The notes under the pieces were generated by a model that did no database searches, was not told the DNA's origin, and worked only from the letters and a program-made list of their open reading frames with translations. From an uncultured Paracoccaceae bacterium (GTDB lineage Bacteria > Pseudomonadota > Alphaproteobacteria > Rhodobacterales > Rhodobacteraceae): DNA of 64,000 nt. The position numbers and the translations under genes were made by a program. The stretch lies in NCBI GenBank assembly GCA_947503775.1, contig CANNFE010000001.1, forward strand, positions 1-64,000, written 5' to 3'. Positions 34,517 through 43,745 of this stretch are shown here, piece by piece; positions within the stretch are counted from its first letter, which is position 1, and each line of letters starts with the position of its first letter.

Positions 34517-35290
34517 TCAGATGAAATGCGGGAGCAGGAAGAAACGGCCTTCTTTTGGTGCCTGCCTGCTTTGGACCTTGCAGCAATAGGCCGCGCCGAT
34601 ATTGGCGTCCGTCAGAACGCTGTCCGGGGGGCCGGAATGGGCAAGCGTTCCGTTCGACATCATGAGGACCCGGTCCGCGAACATGCCCGTGAGGTTCAGA
34701 TCGTGAAGGATGACGATGACGCCGCCGCCGGCCTGAGCAAAGCGTTCGGCCAGGCGCATGACGAGGATCTGATGCGCGAGATCGAGGCTTGAGACAGGCT
34801 CGTCCAGCAAAAGCCAGCGTGGCGCGCCATCAACCTGCGGCTGCCAGACCTGCGCGAGGATGCGAGCCAATTGAACCCGCTGCTGTTCGCCGCCTGACAG
34901 CTCTTGGTAAAAGCGGGGGCCGTAGCCGATCAGATCGACATCGGCCAAAGCGCGCTCGACCAGGGTGGGGTCTTGGGCAGACAGACCGGCCATCGCGCCG
35001 AGGGAGACGACTTCCTGAACGGTGAACGGAAAGGCGAGGGGGGTCGCCTGCGGCAGCACGGCGCGCAGTCCGGCCAGAAGAGCAGGATCCGCCGTTCCGA
35101 TGTCAAGGCCGTCCAAGGTGATATGGCCGGTATGGGGGATGTCGCCCGAGAGGGCTCGCAAGAGCGTCGTCTTCCCCGATCCATTGGGACCGATGATCGC
35201 CGTGATCTGTCCGGGCGCGGCCTTGCAGGAGACGCCGCTCAGGATCGTTTTCCGGCCGATCGTGACGCTGATGTCATGGGCCTCGAACAT
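34517..35290 (-). CDS. hmuV: Hemin ABC transporter ATP-binding protein HmuV
   Basis: A 257-residue ABC ATPase that powers hemin import with HmuU and HmuT. Walker A is GPNGSGKTTL, the signature is LSGGEQQRVQLAR, Walker B is WLLLDEPVSSLDL, and the switch His is in VIVILHDLNLTGMF. The longer linker before the signature (YGPRFYQE) is usual for the FecE/BtuD-type iron and heme group. It begins three bases after hmuU ends. It is the last gene of the hmuSTUV operon and is convergent, 35 bases apart, with the large fusion gene. Confidence 0.92.
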   Translation of the reverse strand: MFEAHDISVTIGRKTILSGVSCKAAPGQITAIIGPNGSGKTTLLRALSGDIPHTGHITLDGLDIGTADPALLAGLRAVLPQATPLAFPFTVQEVVSLGAMAGLSAQDPTLVERALADVDLIGYGPRFYQELSGGEQQRVQLARILAQVWQPQVDGAPRWLLLDEPVSSLDLAHQILVMRLAERFAQAGGGVIVILHDLNLTGMFADRVLMMSNGTLAHSGPPDSVLTDANIGAAYCCKVQSRQAPKEGRFFLLPHFI

Positions 35291-35293
35291 GGA

Positions 35294-36370
35294 TCAGAGA
35301 TCGACGAGCCCGCGCCGCCGCAGCAGGATCCAAAGAAATACCGGGGCCCCGAGGACCGCGGTGACGATGCCGATGGGCAGCTCTGCCGGGGCGACGAGCG
35401 TACGGCTGATGATATCGGCGCCGACCAGAAGCGCGGCGCCGAGAAGGGCCGCGTTGATCAGGAGGGGCCGGTGATCGGGGCCGGTGGCAAGGCGCAGTAG
35501 GTGCGGAACGACGATGCCGATGAAGCCGATCCCGCCCGAGACGGCAACGGCCAGACCGGTCGCGGCGGCGGTCAGAAGAACCGCGCCGGATTTGAGCCGC
35601 TCTGTCCGGATACCCAGATGGAGCGCGGCGGCCTCTCCCAGGGCCAGGCAGTTCAGCCCGTGCGCCAGACGGGTGGCCAGAAGGATCGCCGCCAAGACGA
35701 TGGGAGCGGCGATCCACACCTTCGCCCAGCTCGTTCCGCCGAGGGAGCCGAGGCTCCAGAAGGTGAAGTCGCGCAATTGCTGGTCGTCAGCGATATAGAT
35801 CAGCAGGCCCGAGACGGCGCCCGTAAGCGCGGCCAGAGCGATGCCCGCAAGAAGCATTGTCGCGACGGAGGTTCGCCCCTGCCGCGTCGAGACCCGGTAG
35901 AGGATCAGCATCGCGATCCAGGCGCCGGCAAAGGCGAAAAGAGCGATCAGCGCGCCTCCCATGAGGGCGAGAAGAGCGGCGGGTAGCAATGGGCCGAGGA
36001 CGATGGCCGTCACAGCCCCCAGCGACGCGCCGGCGCTGACGCCGACGATGCCGGGATCGGCCAGCGGATTGCGGAACAGGCCCTGCATCAGCACGCCCGA
36101 GACGGCCAATGCGGCGCCGACGGTGATGCCCAGAAGCAGGCGGGGCAGGCGGATGTCGAGGAGGATGATCTGCTCGGTCTGGCTGATCGCATCGCCTGTC
36201 ATCAAAGCGGTGAAAGCGCGGAAGAGCGATGCGTCCGCCGCGCCGTAGCCGAGGCTGAGAAGGCTCATGACGATCAGGAGCAACAGAAGCCACAGATGCA
36301 TCCAGCGCGCGACGCTCTGCCTGTCGCGCACCTTTGGGATCGGAAGGGCGGCGGCGGTGTCAGCCGCCAT
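35294..36370 (-). CDS. hmuU: Hemin ABC transporter permease HmuU
   Basis: A 358-residue FecCD-family permease with about ten membrane helices that forms the inner membrane path for hemin. Family marks include RLPRLLLGITVGAALAVSG with the following MQGLFRNPLADPGIVG, LGSLGGTSW and GGIGFIGIVVPHLLRL. The start overlaps the end of hmuT by 11 bases. The first 25 residues are a soluble extension before the first helix (WLLLLLIVMSLLSLGYGAAD). Its neighbours and motif content make hemin the likely cargo rather than cobalamin or ferric siderophores. Confidence 0.92.
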   Translation of the reverse strand: MAADTAAALPIPKVRDRQSVARWMHLWLLLLLIVMSLLSLGYGAADASLFRAFTALMTGDAISQTEQIILLDIRLPRLLLGITVGAALAVSGVLMQGLFRNPLADPGIVGVSAGASLGAVTAIVLGPLLPAALLALMGGALIALFAFAGAWIAMLILYRVSTRQGRTSVATMLLAGIALAALTGAVSGLLIYIADDQQLRDFTFWSLGSLGGTSWAKVWIAAPIVLAAILLATRLAHGLNCLALGEAAALHLGIRTERLKSGAVLLTAAATGLAVAVSGGIGFIGIVVPHLLRLATGPDHRPLLINAALLGAALLVGADIISRTLVAPAELPIGIVTAVLGAPVFLWILLRRRGLVDL

Positions 36371-37232
36371 AGAGCGCCACGCTCAGATCGCGGGCAGCCT
36401 CTGCCGTGCGGGGGCCGAAGCCGAGCAGGTAAAGGCCGTTCATGCGGATGACGGCCTCCGATTGCGCGGCCGGGGTCAGGGAGAGGGCAGGGATGGCGAA
36501 GAGGTCTTCGTTGCTCGCGGCATGATCGCCCGTGCGGTCCATCATCAGGATGGCATCGGGCGCGGCCGCGGCGAGCGCTTCATCCGTCAGAGGTTTGTAG
36601 CCGGTGAACGAGGTCACGGCATTTTGCGCCCCGGCCATTTCGATGATCCCGTAGGCCGCGGTTTGCGTGCCAGAGGCCATGACGCGTCCGTCCTGAAGGC
36701 TGAGAATGAAAAGCACGCGCTTTTCGCCGCCATTTGCCAGAGCTTCGGTCTCGTCCGTGGCGGCGTTGAGATCGGCCGCAACCGCGTTGCGCAGGGTCTG
36801 GGCCTTTTCTTCGACCTCGAGGGCCGCGCCGACGGCTTCGATCTTGGCGAGGATGCCGTCCGGGGAATAGTCGTCTGGGATCGTGACGAAGGGAATGCGG
36901 GCGCTTTCGAGGATGTCGACCACTTCGGGCGGCCCGGCGCCTTCTTCGGCGAGGATCAGCGTCGGCTCGACCGACAGAACGCCTTCGGCTGACAGGGCGC
37001 GCATATACCCCACATCGGGAAGGGCGGTTGCGGCCTGCGGATAGACGGATGTCGTGTCGCGGGCAATCAGGCGTTCTTCTTCGCCGAGGGCGTAGATGAT
37101 CTCGGTCACCGAACCGCCGAGGGCGACGACGCGGGCCTGCTCTGCCTTGGCGGCGAGCGGCCAGCCGATGACGATGAGGACGGCCAGGACAATCGATCCC
37201 GTGCGGGTGGCCGTCGCGCCGGTCGCTCTCAT
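36360..37232 (-). CDS. hmuT: Periplasmic hemin-binding protein HmuT
   Basis: A 290-residue class III solute-binding protein with a signal peptide (a long MRATGATATRTGSIVLAVLI... ending AAKAEQ). It has two lobes joined by a helix (VVALGGSVTEIIYALGEEER at the N-lobe and FIPYTGYKPL-like SFTGYKPLTDEALAA later). A Tyr in DTTSVYPQA lies where HmuT/PhuT ligate heme. The ATG at 37232 overlaps the stop of hmuS (ATGA). The open frame extends far upstream, but only inside hmuS on another frame. It hands hemin to HmuUV. Confidence 0.9.
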   Translation of the reverse strand: MRATGATATRTGSIVLAVLIVIGWPLAAKAEQARVVALGGSVTEIIYALGEEERLIARDTTSVYPQAATALPDVGYMRALSAEGVLSVEPTLILAEEGAGPPEVVDILESARIPFVTIPDDYSPDGILAKIEAVGAALEVEEKAQTLRNAVAADLNAATDETEALANGGEKRVLFILSLQDGRVMASGTQTAAYGIIEMAGAQNAVTSFTGYKPLTDEALAAAAPDAILMMDRTGDHAASNEDLFAIPALSLTPAAQSEAVIRMNGLYLLGFGPRTAEAARDLSVALYGG

Positions 37233-38272
37233 GATGTGCCCTCGAGCGTTTCGACAAGGGCGTTCCAGGCGGGGCGGGTATCGGCGCCTTCCTTGCCGAT
37301 GCCGAAGGTTTGCAGGATCAGGCTGCCATTGGCGTCGAACGCCTCGACCGAGATCGCCGGTCCGCGCTGTGTCGGCTTTTCCACCGCCCAGACCTCGGCG
37401 ATATGATCGAGGCGGAGATGCAGGTTGAAGCCCGGATCCAGCACGTTTTGCCAGGGCCCCATTGGTTTGATCGTTTCGATCGGGCCGCTGTGGATCTGGA
37501 TGCAGCCGCGATTGCCGACGAAGATCATGACGGGCACGGCCTTGGTGGCGGCCTTGTGGAGCATATCGTTCAGCGCCTCTGTGCTGAGCTGCCGGACGAA
37601 AGGCGCCCCGGCGATGCGGTAGGCGCCGAGACGGTTCATCTTGAGCTTTGCGCAAAGGCGCAGGAACTGGTGCGTGTCGGTCAGGCGGCGCCATTCGTCG
37701 CGCAGGATCTCGAGCTTGTCCGGGTTCGACTTGGGCGCTTCGGGCGGGGTGCGGGGATCGCAGTGCAGTGTCTGGCCTTGATCGTCGATCGCCAGATCCG
37801 TCTTGAGGCGCGCCCAGGCGTCCAGATCGGCACCCTCGCGCAGGTAGATCTTGTGAACCGCATCGCCTGCGGCATTGAAGACCTGCAGTGACCGGCGAGT
37901 TTCGCCGCTCTCGACCTTTGTTTCGATCGCGAAAGCGTGCTGCCAATGAGAGGGAAAGATCCGCAGATCAATCGCACCGTTCAGGACCATCGCGGCGTGC
38001 TGGCCGGGATGGTAATTGGCATATTGCCCGTCCTTTTCGTGAACGCAGGACGGATTGCGCGTGAGCGCCATCACCGCACCGAGTGGTTCGACCATCGGCA
38101 TGAGCCTGTCTGGATGCGCTGCGATCTGGGTTGCCGTCCGTCCGGTTTGCGCGGCGAGAAGCTGCGCCTCGCAGACGCCCAGCTTGTCGGCCAGATCACG
38201 GTCCCGCAGCTTGGGATGCTCTTCGCGAGCGGAGCGCAGATCGCTTGGGGTCAGGTCGATCGTCTCGGGCAT
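37229..38272 (-). CDS. hmuS: Hemin-degrading/heme-trafficking protein HmuS
   Basis: A 347-residue cytoplasmic protein of the HemS/HmuS family, normal in length. It receives imported heme and either transfers or degrades it. The two repeated halves are seen in MALTRNPSCVHEKDGQY and the later VPVMIFVGNRGCIQIHSGPI. A helical N-terminus (SDLRSAREEHPKLRDRDLA) is typical. It is the first gene of hmuSTUV and is divergent from the receptor gene across 182 bases, so both probably respond to iron or heme together. Confidence 0.92.
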   Translation of the reverse strand: MPETIDLTPSDLRSAREEHPKLRDRDLADKLGVCEAQLLAAQTGRTATQIAAHPDRLMPMVEPLGAVMALTRNPSCVHEKDGQYANYHPGQHAAMVLNGAIDLRIFPSHWQHAFAIETKVESGETRRSLQVFNAAGDAVHKIYLREGADLDAWARLKTDLAIDDQGQTLHCDPRTPPEAPKSNPDKLEILRDEWRRLTDTHQFLRLCAKLKMNRLGAYRIAGAPFVRQLSTEALNDMLHKAATKAVPVMIFVGNRGCIQIHSGPIETIKPMGPWQNVLDPGFNLHLRLDHIAEVWAVEKPTQRGPAISVEAFDANGSLILQTFGIGKEGADTRPAWNALVETLEGTS

Positions 38273-38325
38273 GGGGGCTCCTGAGTTTAAGGCAGATGGA
38301 GGGCGATTGGTAACTTATCCCATTG

Positions 38326-38352
38326 TTGACATTTTTAGTCGGTCTTTATACT
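38326..38352 (+). promoter_or_regulatory. Candidate promoter of the hemin receptor gene
   Basis: TTGACA (38326-38331) and TATACT (38347-38352) match sigma-70 boxes, though the 15-base spacer is short. The AT-rich stretch runs to 38385. TGA-N9-TCG here is one base from the TGA-N9-TCA frame of rhizobial/rhodobacterial iron boxes, which is only suggestive. Confidence 0.4.
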
Positions 38353-38454
38353 CAACTCAAGATATCTCTGACAAAAAAAGTCGGGATACGGGGAAACCGC
38401 CCAGCCAGCCCTTGCAAGCATCCGGCGCCACTTTTTGCTGCAAGGACTTCAGTC

Positions 38455-40545
38455 ATGACCATCAGACCGGCTCTGCTTTATGGGACGAGCTTTCTCTTCA
38501 CCTGTGTCAGTGCGACCTTCCCTCATGCGCAGGAGGAGGATGACGGATTTCTTGGAACGATCGTTCTGGGGGAGAGCAAACGGGATGTTGCAACCGATAC
38601 CGCCGTGCCCATCACCGAGGTCGACCAGACAGAAATCGACGACCGGCAGGCCGGCACGGTTGCGGAACTGATCGATTCCGTTCCGGGGGTCAGCCTCGTC
38701 AATGGATCCACGCCCAACGGGTCGGGGATCAATATCCGCGGCTTTGGCGCGAATGGCACCTTCGGCAGCGATCAGAAGGTGGCCATTCAGATCGACGGCG
38801 CCAGCGTCGGCAGCGAAGAGATCTACCGCATCGGAACACAGCTTTTCACCGATCCCGAGCTTTTCAAGGAGGTGTCGGTCATTCGCGGAACTACGGGCAG
38901 CTTTGAGTTCGGGACCGGGATCGTCGGCGGGGTCGTTCTGCTTGAGACCAAGGATGCCAGCGATTTCACCCAAGGAGAGCCGGGGGTGCGGTTCCGCCAG
39001 ACGCTTCAGTTTTCGACCAATGGCGACGGGCTGACGTCCTCGTCGATCCTCGCCTGGCAGCCGACGGAGGATCTGGAATTCCTGGCCAACTACACCTGGC
39101 GCCAGCAGGACGCGCAGATCGACGGCAACGGTGACGAGATCGGAAACAGCGCGTTCGAACTGCCGTCATCGCTGATTAAAGGACGCTACCAGTTTGGGCA
39201 GGATCGGGCGCACTCGCTCTCCTTTGTCTATACCGAGACGAGCGAGAGCCAGCGGGATGTCCTTTACGACACGTTTCTGACGACGGACGATGTGTTCGGC
39301 AATGTGGACCGGGATATCGAGACGGAAACGATCGTCCTGTCCTATGACTACAATCCGCCCGCCAATGATCTGGTCGATCTGACGGTCGATCTGTCCTACG
39401 CCAATCAGGAGATCGAGCAGGACTATGTCGACGGGAGTTCGTCTTGCGAAGGCCCTCCGACAATCGTGAATGGACAGCCGGAGTTCCCCTGTGGCTTTCC
39501 GTTCCCCGATGGTGGCTTCGATGTCGTGAATGCAGATCAGCAGTACGAGACGACAAAGCTCAGCATCAAGAACACGAGTCTCTTCACGACCGGGGCTGTC
39601 GATCATGACTTTCGGGCAGGGATCGAGGTCATCCGTAAGGAGCGGCTCGACGCGGCTTCTGCGCCGGGAGGGGAGGACACCCGTTTCGCGATTTTTGCCG
39701 TCAACGAAATGCAGATCGGGCAGGCCTGGACGATCACGCCGGCCCTTCGCTACGAGACCTCCGAGATCGAGGGCAGGCTGGATGATGGGACAACCGTTTC
39801 GTACGACAACGAGGCGCTGGTCGGCGGTCTGTCCGTGCGATATGCCTTCGAGAGCGGATTTTCTCTTTTCGGGTCAGCAGCTTATACCGAGAGCCTGCCG
39901 ATTATTGATGATCTCGAAGTCGAGGATCTCATGGAGCGTGCGGAGGAGGCCACGACCTACGAGATCGGCGCGGCCTTCGACAGCTTTGACGTCTTTGCGG
40001 ACGGCGATGCGCTTGCTTTGAAAGGCACGCTTTATCAGACGGAGCTGACCGAAGTGACGTCCTATGTGTCCGATGTCGTTGTCGGGCCTGGTCCGGATGA
40101 CATCGAGTCCCAACCGCTGGACCGCGTCGAGACGGAGGGTTTCGAGTTCGAAGCCTCCTATGCCATGGCCAGCGGATTTTATGTCGACTTCAACGCCAAT
40201 CTCGTGGCCGGAGAAGAGGTCGATGCCAGTGGTGACGTCTCGGATTGGCGGATCACACCGGCCGACAGCGCACGGCTGACCATCGGACAAAGGTTCGAGG
40301 AGGAATTGGATCTAAGCTGGGAGGTTGTCGCCGCTCGCCGAGAAGACCGCGAGGATGGCGATCGCAGCCCGGGCTTTGCCGTGCATAACCTGCGGGCCAC
40401 CTACATTCCGCAGGACGGCGTGCTCGAAGGCTCAGAGCTGCGTCTGGGCATCGAGAACGCGTTCGACCGAGAATACACCCCGCATCTGTCGACCCGGCCC
40501 GCGCCAGGGCGGAACGTCAAGTTGACGCTGGCCCGGACTTTCTGA
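38455..40545 (+). CDS. hmuR: TonB-dependent hemin receptor
   Basis: A 696-residue outer membrane receptor. A signal peptide (MTIRPALLYGTSFLFTCVSA, then TFPHAQ) leads to a plug domain with AELIDSVPGVSLVNG, NIRGFGANG and VIRGTTGSFEFGTGIVGGVV, and then a 22-strand barrel ending NVKLTLARTF. The last Phe is the BamA signal. The typical heme-receptor FRAP/NPNL box is not obvious, so hemin is inferred from the divergent hmuSTUV operon. The ATG at 38455 follows AAGGA. The ligand could also be another iron compound. Confidence 0.85.
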   Translation: MTIRPALLYGTSFLFTCVSATFPHAQEEDDGFLGTIVLGESKRDVATDTAVPITEVDQTEIDDRQAGTVAELIDSVPGVSLVNGSTPNGSGINIRGFGANGTFGSDQKVAIQIDGASVGSEEIYRIGTQLFTDPELFKEVSVIRGTTGSFEFGTGIVGGVVLLETKDASDFTQGEPGVRFRQTLQFSTNGDGLTSSSILAWQPTEDLEFLANYTWRQQDAQIDGNGDEIGNSAFELPSSLIKGRYQFGQDRAHSLSFVYTETSESQRDVLYDTFLTTDDVFGNVDRDIETETIVLSYDYNPPANDLVDLTVDLSYANQEIEQDYVDGSSSCEGPPTIVNGQPEFPCGFPFPDGGFDVVNADQQYETTKLSIKNTSLFTTGAVDHDFRAGIEVIRKERLDAASAPGGEDTRFAIFAVNEMQIGQAWTITPALRYETSEIEGRLDDGTTVSYDNEALVGGLSVRYAFESGFSLFGSAAYTESLPIIDDLEVEDLMERAEEATTYEIGAAFDSFDVFADGDALALKGTLYQTELTEVTSYVSDVVVGPGPDDIESQPLDRVETEGFEFEASYAMASGFYVDFNANLVAGEEVDASGDVSDWRITPADSARLTIGQRFEEELDLSWEVVAARREDREDGDRSPGFAVHNLRATYIPQDGVLEGSELRLGIENAFDREYTPHLSTRPAPGRNVKLTLARTF

Positions 40546-40704
40546 GGGGAAAGCGCTTAGGAGAGCGTCGACCACCGGCGCTCTTCTTGCGGAGGGTGCG
40601 GGGTGATGGAGGGATGTGAGGGGCCTGGGCATTCCGGTGGCTTTGAGTGATTAGCTAATGTTTCCAGGGATATATAAGGGAATTCTCAACTCATTATAAT
40701 ATCC

Positions 40705-40720
40705 CATAATCATGATTATG
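40705..40720. repeat. AT-rich perfect palindrome between convergent genes
   Basis: CATAATCATGATTATG is a perfect 16-base palindrome in a very AT-rich 70-base tract (TATATAAGGG, CATTATAATATCCC, TTAAATATATATC). It lies 12 bases past the stop of the HTTM gene, opposite the end of the receptor gene at 40545. It may be a protein-binding site or a bidirectional transcript end. The rest of 40546-40731 holds only a weak hairpin at 40562-40584. Confidence 0.5.
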
Positions 40721-40731
40721 TTAAATATATA

Positions 40732-42153
40732 TCATGGCTTCTGAAGTGGCAGCGGCGGGAACCAGTCTGCAACGATGTCGTCCGCGGCGCGAAGCTGGTT
40801 CGGGTAGATCCAGGATGTCGGCGTGGCCCAGTCCCAGTCTATGGCGGTCAGATCGACTGTCGGGTCGGTGAACTGCTGCATCGGTCTGCCGTTCAGCGAA
40901 ACCTGGACATCGGCATAGACCGCCACGTCGCCGTATCCGCCTTCGGCCCAGATCTCTTCGAGTTGCTGCGCGAACATATAGGCGATGTCCGGTCTGGCCA
41001 GAACGTTGCGGGCCTGTCTGCGGCTCATGAGCTTGTAGGGATCGGCGTTCCATTCCTCGCCTGATGGAGCGACGATCTTGAATGTCCCCTCGCTGACGCG
41101 CGCATAGATCCGCATTCTCCAGGAAAAGCGATGCCCGTCGCCGGTCCAGCCCACCAGATTGTTAAAGAAGAGCTGGCGTTGAGGCACGTAGATCTGCACG
41201 GCGAACCACAGACCCAAAGCGACGAGCGCGATCGTGCTGAGACGGAAGGCATGGCGTGGATCTGTGGCAGCCTGAACGCGCTCGGGCGTATCGGGAGCGG
41301 CCTTTCCGGTGAGGCGGCGCCAGAGACGCTCCGGCCAGTCCGGGGCGAAGAAGATCGTCGTCAAAGCCAATGTTATCCAAGGAAAAATCCCGATACTGAA
41401 AAGCTGCGAGTTCGACCAATGGAAGAAGGCATAGATTAAGAAGATCGCCAGACGGGTCCGCTTCCACAAGAGCAGCGGCGCTCCGATGATATGCAGGGCG
41501 ACCGTACCCCAGGACGCAGCAATGAACGCCCAGTCGTACTGAAAGAGAAATCCGAAGAACACGTCGTCGCCGCGGTCGCTTAACCACAGGCGAAGCGGCT
41601 CTCCTCGCAGCCAGTCGTCGGTGATTTTGACGATGCCCGCATAGATCAGGATAATCTCGGTCTGGGTTTTGAGGACGGTCATCGGCCATCTGGGAATGAC
41701 GGCACTTCTCAGGCGTGGAAAGAGCCACGCATCAACAGAAAATGCACGATGCGCCGGCATGAAGGCCAAAAGGATCCCGTAGAGGATCACCATGTAGTTG
41801 TGATTGAGGTACTGCGCCCGGTCCAGAAGGAAGAAATAGGCAAAAATCGCTGTCAAAGCGACGATCGAGACCCGGTAGAACAGGCCGAGAGCAACTGTGA
41901 ATCCAAGGAGCCCTACCCCGCCCCAGAGGATGTGAATCCAAGGCTCCGGCAGGGGCTGGGCGAAGGGCACGAAGGGGAATGTGAACTCCGTGATGACGTA
42001 GTAGCGCTCGATCCGCTCGTAGTTGATATAGCGCCAGCAGTCCCAGGCCAGGATCAGACCGAACGCGATCCGGACGACGACAAGTGACTGTATGCTGATC
42101 GGCGTCTCCAGATAGCCGCGCAGACGTTCTAATCGTGTGGATCGAGAGGCCAT
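40732..42153 (-). CDS. HTTM-domain membrane protein (VKGC-like)
   Basis: A 473-residue protein with a horizontally transferred transmembrane (HTTM) domain, related to the membrane half of vitamin K-dependent gamma-carboxylase. Several membrane helices lie in residues 20-320, with DRAQYLNHNYMVILYG and KTQTEIILIYAGIVKITDDWL as family segments. A soluble C-terminal part of about 150 residues follows (FSWRMRIYARVSEGTFKIV). Bacterial members have no established reaction. It starts 212 bases from the divergent maoC-pta gene. It shows no obvious tie to the hemin locus. Confidence 0.8.
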   Translation of the reverse strand: MASRSTRLERLRGYLETPISIQSLVVVRIAFGLILAWDCWRYINYERIERYYVITEFTFPFVPFAQPLPEPWIHILWGGVGLLGFTVALGLFYRVSIVALTAIFAYFFLLDRAQYLNHNYMVILYGILLAFMPAHRAFSVDAWLFPRLRSAVIPRWPMTVLKTQTEIILIYAGIVKITDDWLRGEPLRLWLSDRGDDVFFGFLFQYDWAFIAASWGTVALHIIGAPLLLWKRTRLAIFLIYAFFHWSNSQLFSIGIFPWITLALTTIFFAPDWPERLWRRLTGKAAPDTPERVQAATDPRHAFRLSTIALVALGLWFAVQIYVPQRQLFFNNLVGWTGDGHRFSWRMRIYARVSEGTFKIVAPSGEEWNADPYKLMSRRQARNVLARPDIAYMFAQQLEEIWAEGGYGDVAVYADVQVSLNGRPMQQFTDPTVDLTAIDWDWATPTSWIYPNQLRAADDIVADWFPPLPLQKP

Positions 42154-42365
42154 GGCCGCTCCTTCGTCTTTCGTGTCGGCTCTGATCGTGCCGACGATGC
42201 TTCTTCATTTCCCAAACTGGGGCGTATCGCAAGCCGGGTGCGCGGCCCGGCCGCGGGCTGTGCAGCAGATGCAACTCTTGCTTCGGATGGCTCGTCCCCG
42301 ATTGGGCCTTGCATCACGGGAAGGATCGGCCGACAAATCCTTGAAACCGTTGGAAAGAGCATCCC

Positions 42366-43745
42366 ATGACGCTGGTAAAAAATGTCCCATGGGACGCGCT
42401 GAAACCGGGAATGGAGGCGCAGATCCGTCGGCTTTGCGTTGCCGACGATCTTTACGTGTTTGCGCATGCCAGCGGGAACCTCAATCCGATGCATCTTCCC
42501 AAGGAGGACGGTGACGGAGATGGCGAGCCCGAGGCGGTCGCGCCCTCCTTGTGGATCGGCGCGCTGATCTCATCCGTTCTTGGCAATCAGCTTCCCGGTC
42601 CGGGTACGCTTTATCGCGCGCAAAGCCTGCGGTTTCTCAATCGGGCCGAGGCGGGGGACGAGCTGATCGCTTGTGTTCGCTGCATCGAGACAGGGCCGGA
42701 TCGCATGGCCCGGTTCGAAACCTGGGTCGACCGGGCCGACGGCATCCGGGTCTGCGAAGGCGAAGCCGAGGTGACGGCGCCGGAGCGGTCTATGAGCTAT
42801 GCGCCGCACGAGGTGCCCGGTCTGCTGGTCCAGCGCCATGTTCATTTCGACCGCCTGCTGGAGCGGGCAGAGCCCCTGCCCCCGATCCCGACAGCGGTTG
42901 TCGCGCCTGAAGGTGTCAAGTCGCTCGGCGGTGCGATCCTCGGGGCGCGCCACACGCTGATCGATCCGATCTTGATTGGAGCGGCGGACAAGATCCGAGC
43001 GGCGGCGGAAGAGCTGGGTGAAGATATTTCGGCGTTCGAGATTATTGATGAAAGCGATCACAAGAAGGCTGCCCGCCGTGCGACAGAGCTGGTTCACGAG
43101 GGACGCGCCCGTGCGTTGATGAAGGGGCATCTGCATACCGATCTATTGATCAAGGCGATCGTCAACAAGGAAACGGGATTGCGGACTGGCCGGCGCTTGA
43201 GCCATGTCTTTGTCATGGATGTTCCGGGGATCGATCATCTTTTGATGGTCACCGATGCGGCGATCAACATCATGCCGGATCTCAAGACCAAGGTGGATAT
43301 CGTTCAAAATGCGATCGATCTGGCCCAGTCTCTTGGGAATGAGATCCCCAAGGTCGGGATTCTGTCCGCCGTCGAGGTCGTGAATCCTGCAATCCCCTCG
43401 ACCCTCGATGCGGCCGTTCTGTCGAAGATGGCCGAACGTGGACAGATCACCGGCGGTCTGGTCGATGGGCCTCTCGCGATGGACAACGCGGTCAGTCTGG
43501 AGGCGGCAAAGACCAAGGGCATCAAGGGTCTGGTGGCCGGGCGCGCGGAGATCCTTGTTGTGCCGAATATGGAGGCGGGAAATATGCTCGCCAAGGAGCT
43601 GAGTTATGTCGCGCATGCCGAAGCTGCGGGTCTTGTGATGGGCGCATCCGTGCCGGTGATCCTCAACAGCCGGTCCGATGATGACGAGGCGCGCCTCGCC
43701 TCCTGCGCTGTGGCCGCGCTTTATAGTGCCTCCCGGACAAGATGA
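42366..43745 (+). CDS. MaoC-phosphate acyltransferase fusion
   Basis: A 459-residue fusion. Residues 1-135 are a MaoC-like hot-dog domain of the enoyl-CoA hydratase type (VFAHASGNLNPMHL, with the Asp-His motif changed to N-x-x-H). Residues 150-459 are a phosphate acetyl/butyryltransferase, with HLLMVTDAAINIMPDL and VNPAIPSTLDAA. The enzyme should convert acyl-CoA and phosphate to acyl phosphate. The gene overlaps ackA by four bases, which places them in one pathway from acyl-CoA to the free acid plus ATP. Annotations often call it a bifunctional enoyl-CoA hydratase/phosphate acetyltransferase. Confidence 0.88.
   Translation: MTLVKNVPWDALKPGMEAQIRRLCVADDLYVFAHASGNLNPMHLPKEDGDGDGEPEAVAPSLWIGALISSVLGNQLPGPGTLYRAQSLRFLNRAEAGDELIACVRCIETGPDRMARFETWVDRADGIRVCEGEAEVTAPERSMSYAPHEVPGLLVQRHVHFDRLLERAEPLPPIPTAVVAPEGVKSLGGAILGARHTLIDPILIGAADKIRAAAEELGEDISAFEIIDESDHKKAARRATELVHEGRARALMKGHLHTDLLIKAIVNKETGLRTGRRLSHVFVMDVPGIDHLLMVTDAAINIMPDLKTKVDIVQNAIDLAQSLGNEIPKVGILSAVEVVNPAIPSTLDAAVLSKMAERGQITGGLVDGPLAMDNAVSLEAAKTKGIKGLVAGRAEILVVPNMEAGNMLAKELSYVAHAEAAGLVMGASVPVILNSRSDDDEARLASCAVAALYSASRTR

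Noticed and set aside
37233-37946. Upstream extension of hmuT
   Set aside because: The frame is open, but it lies inside hmuS in another phase. The HmuT signal peptide begins at 37232 and overlaps the hmuS stop as ATGA.
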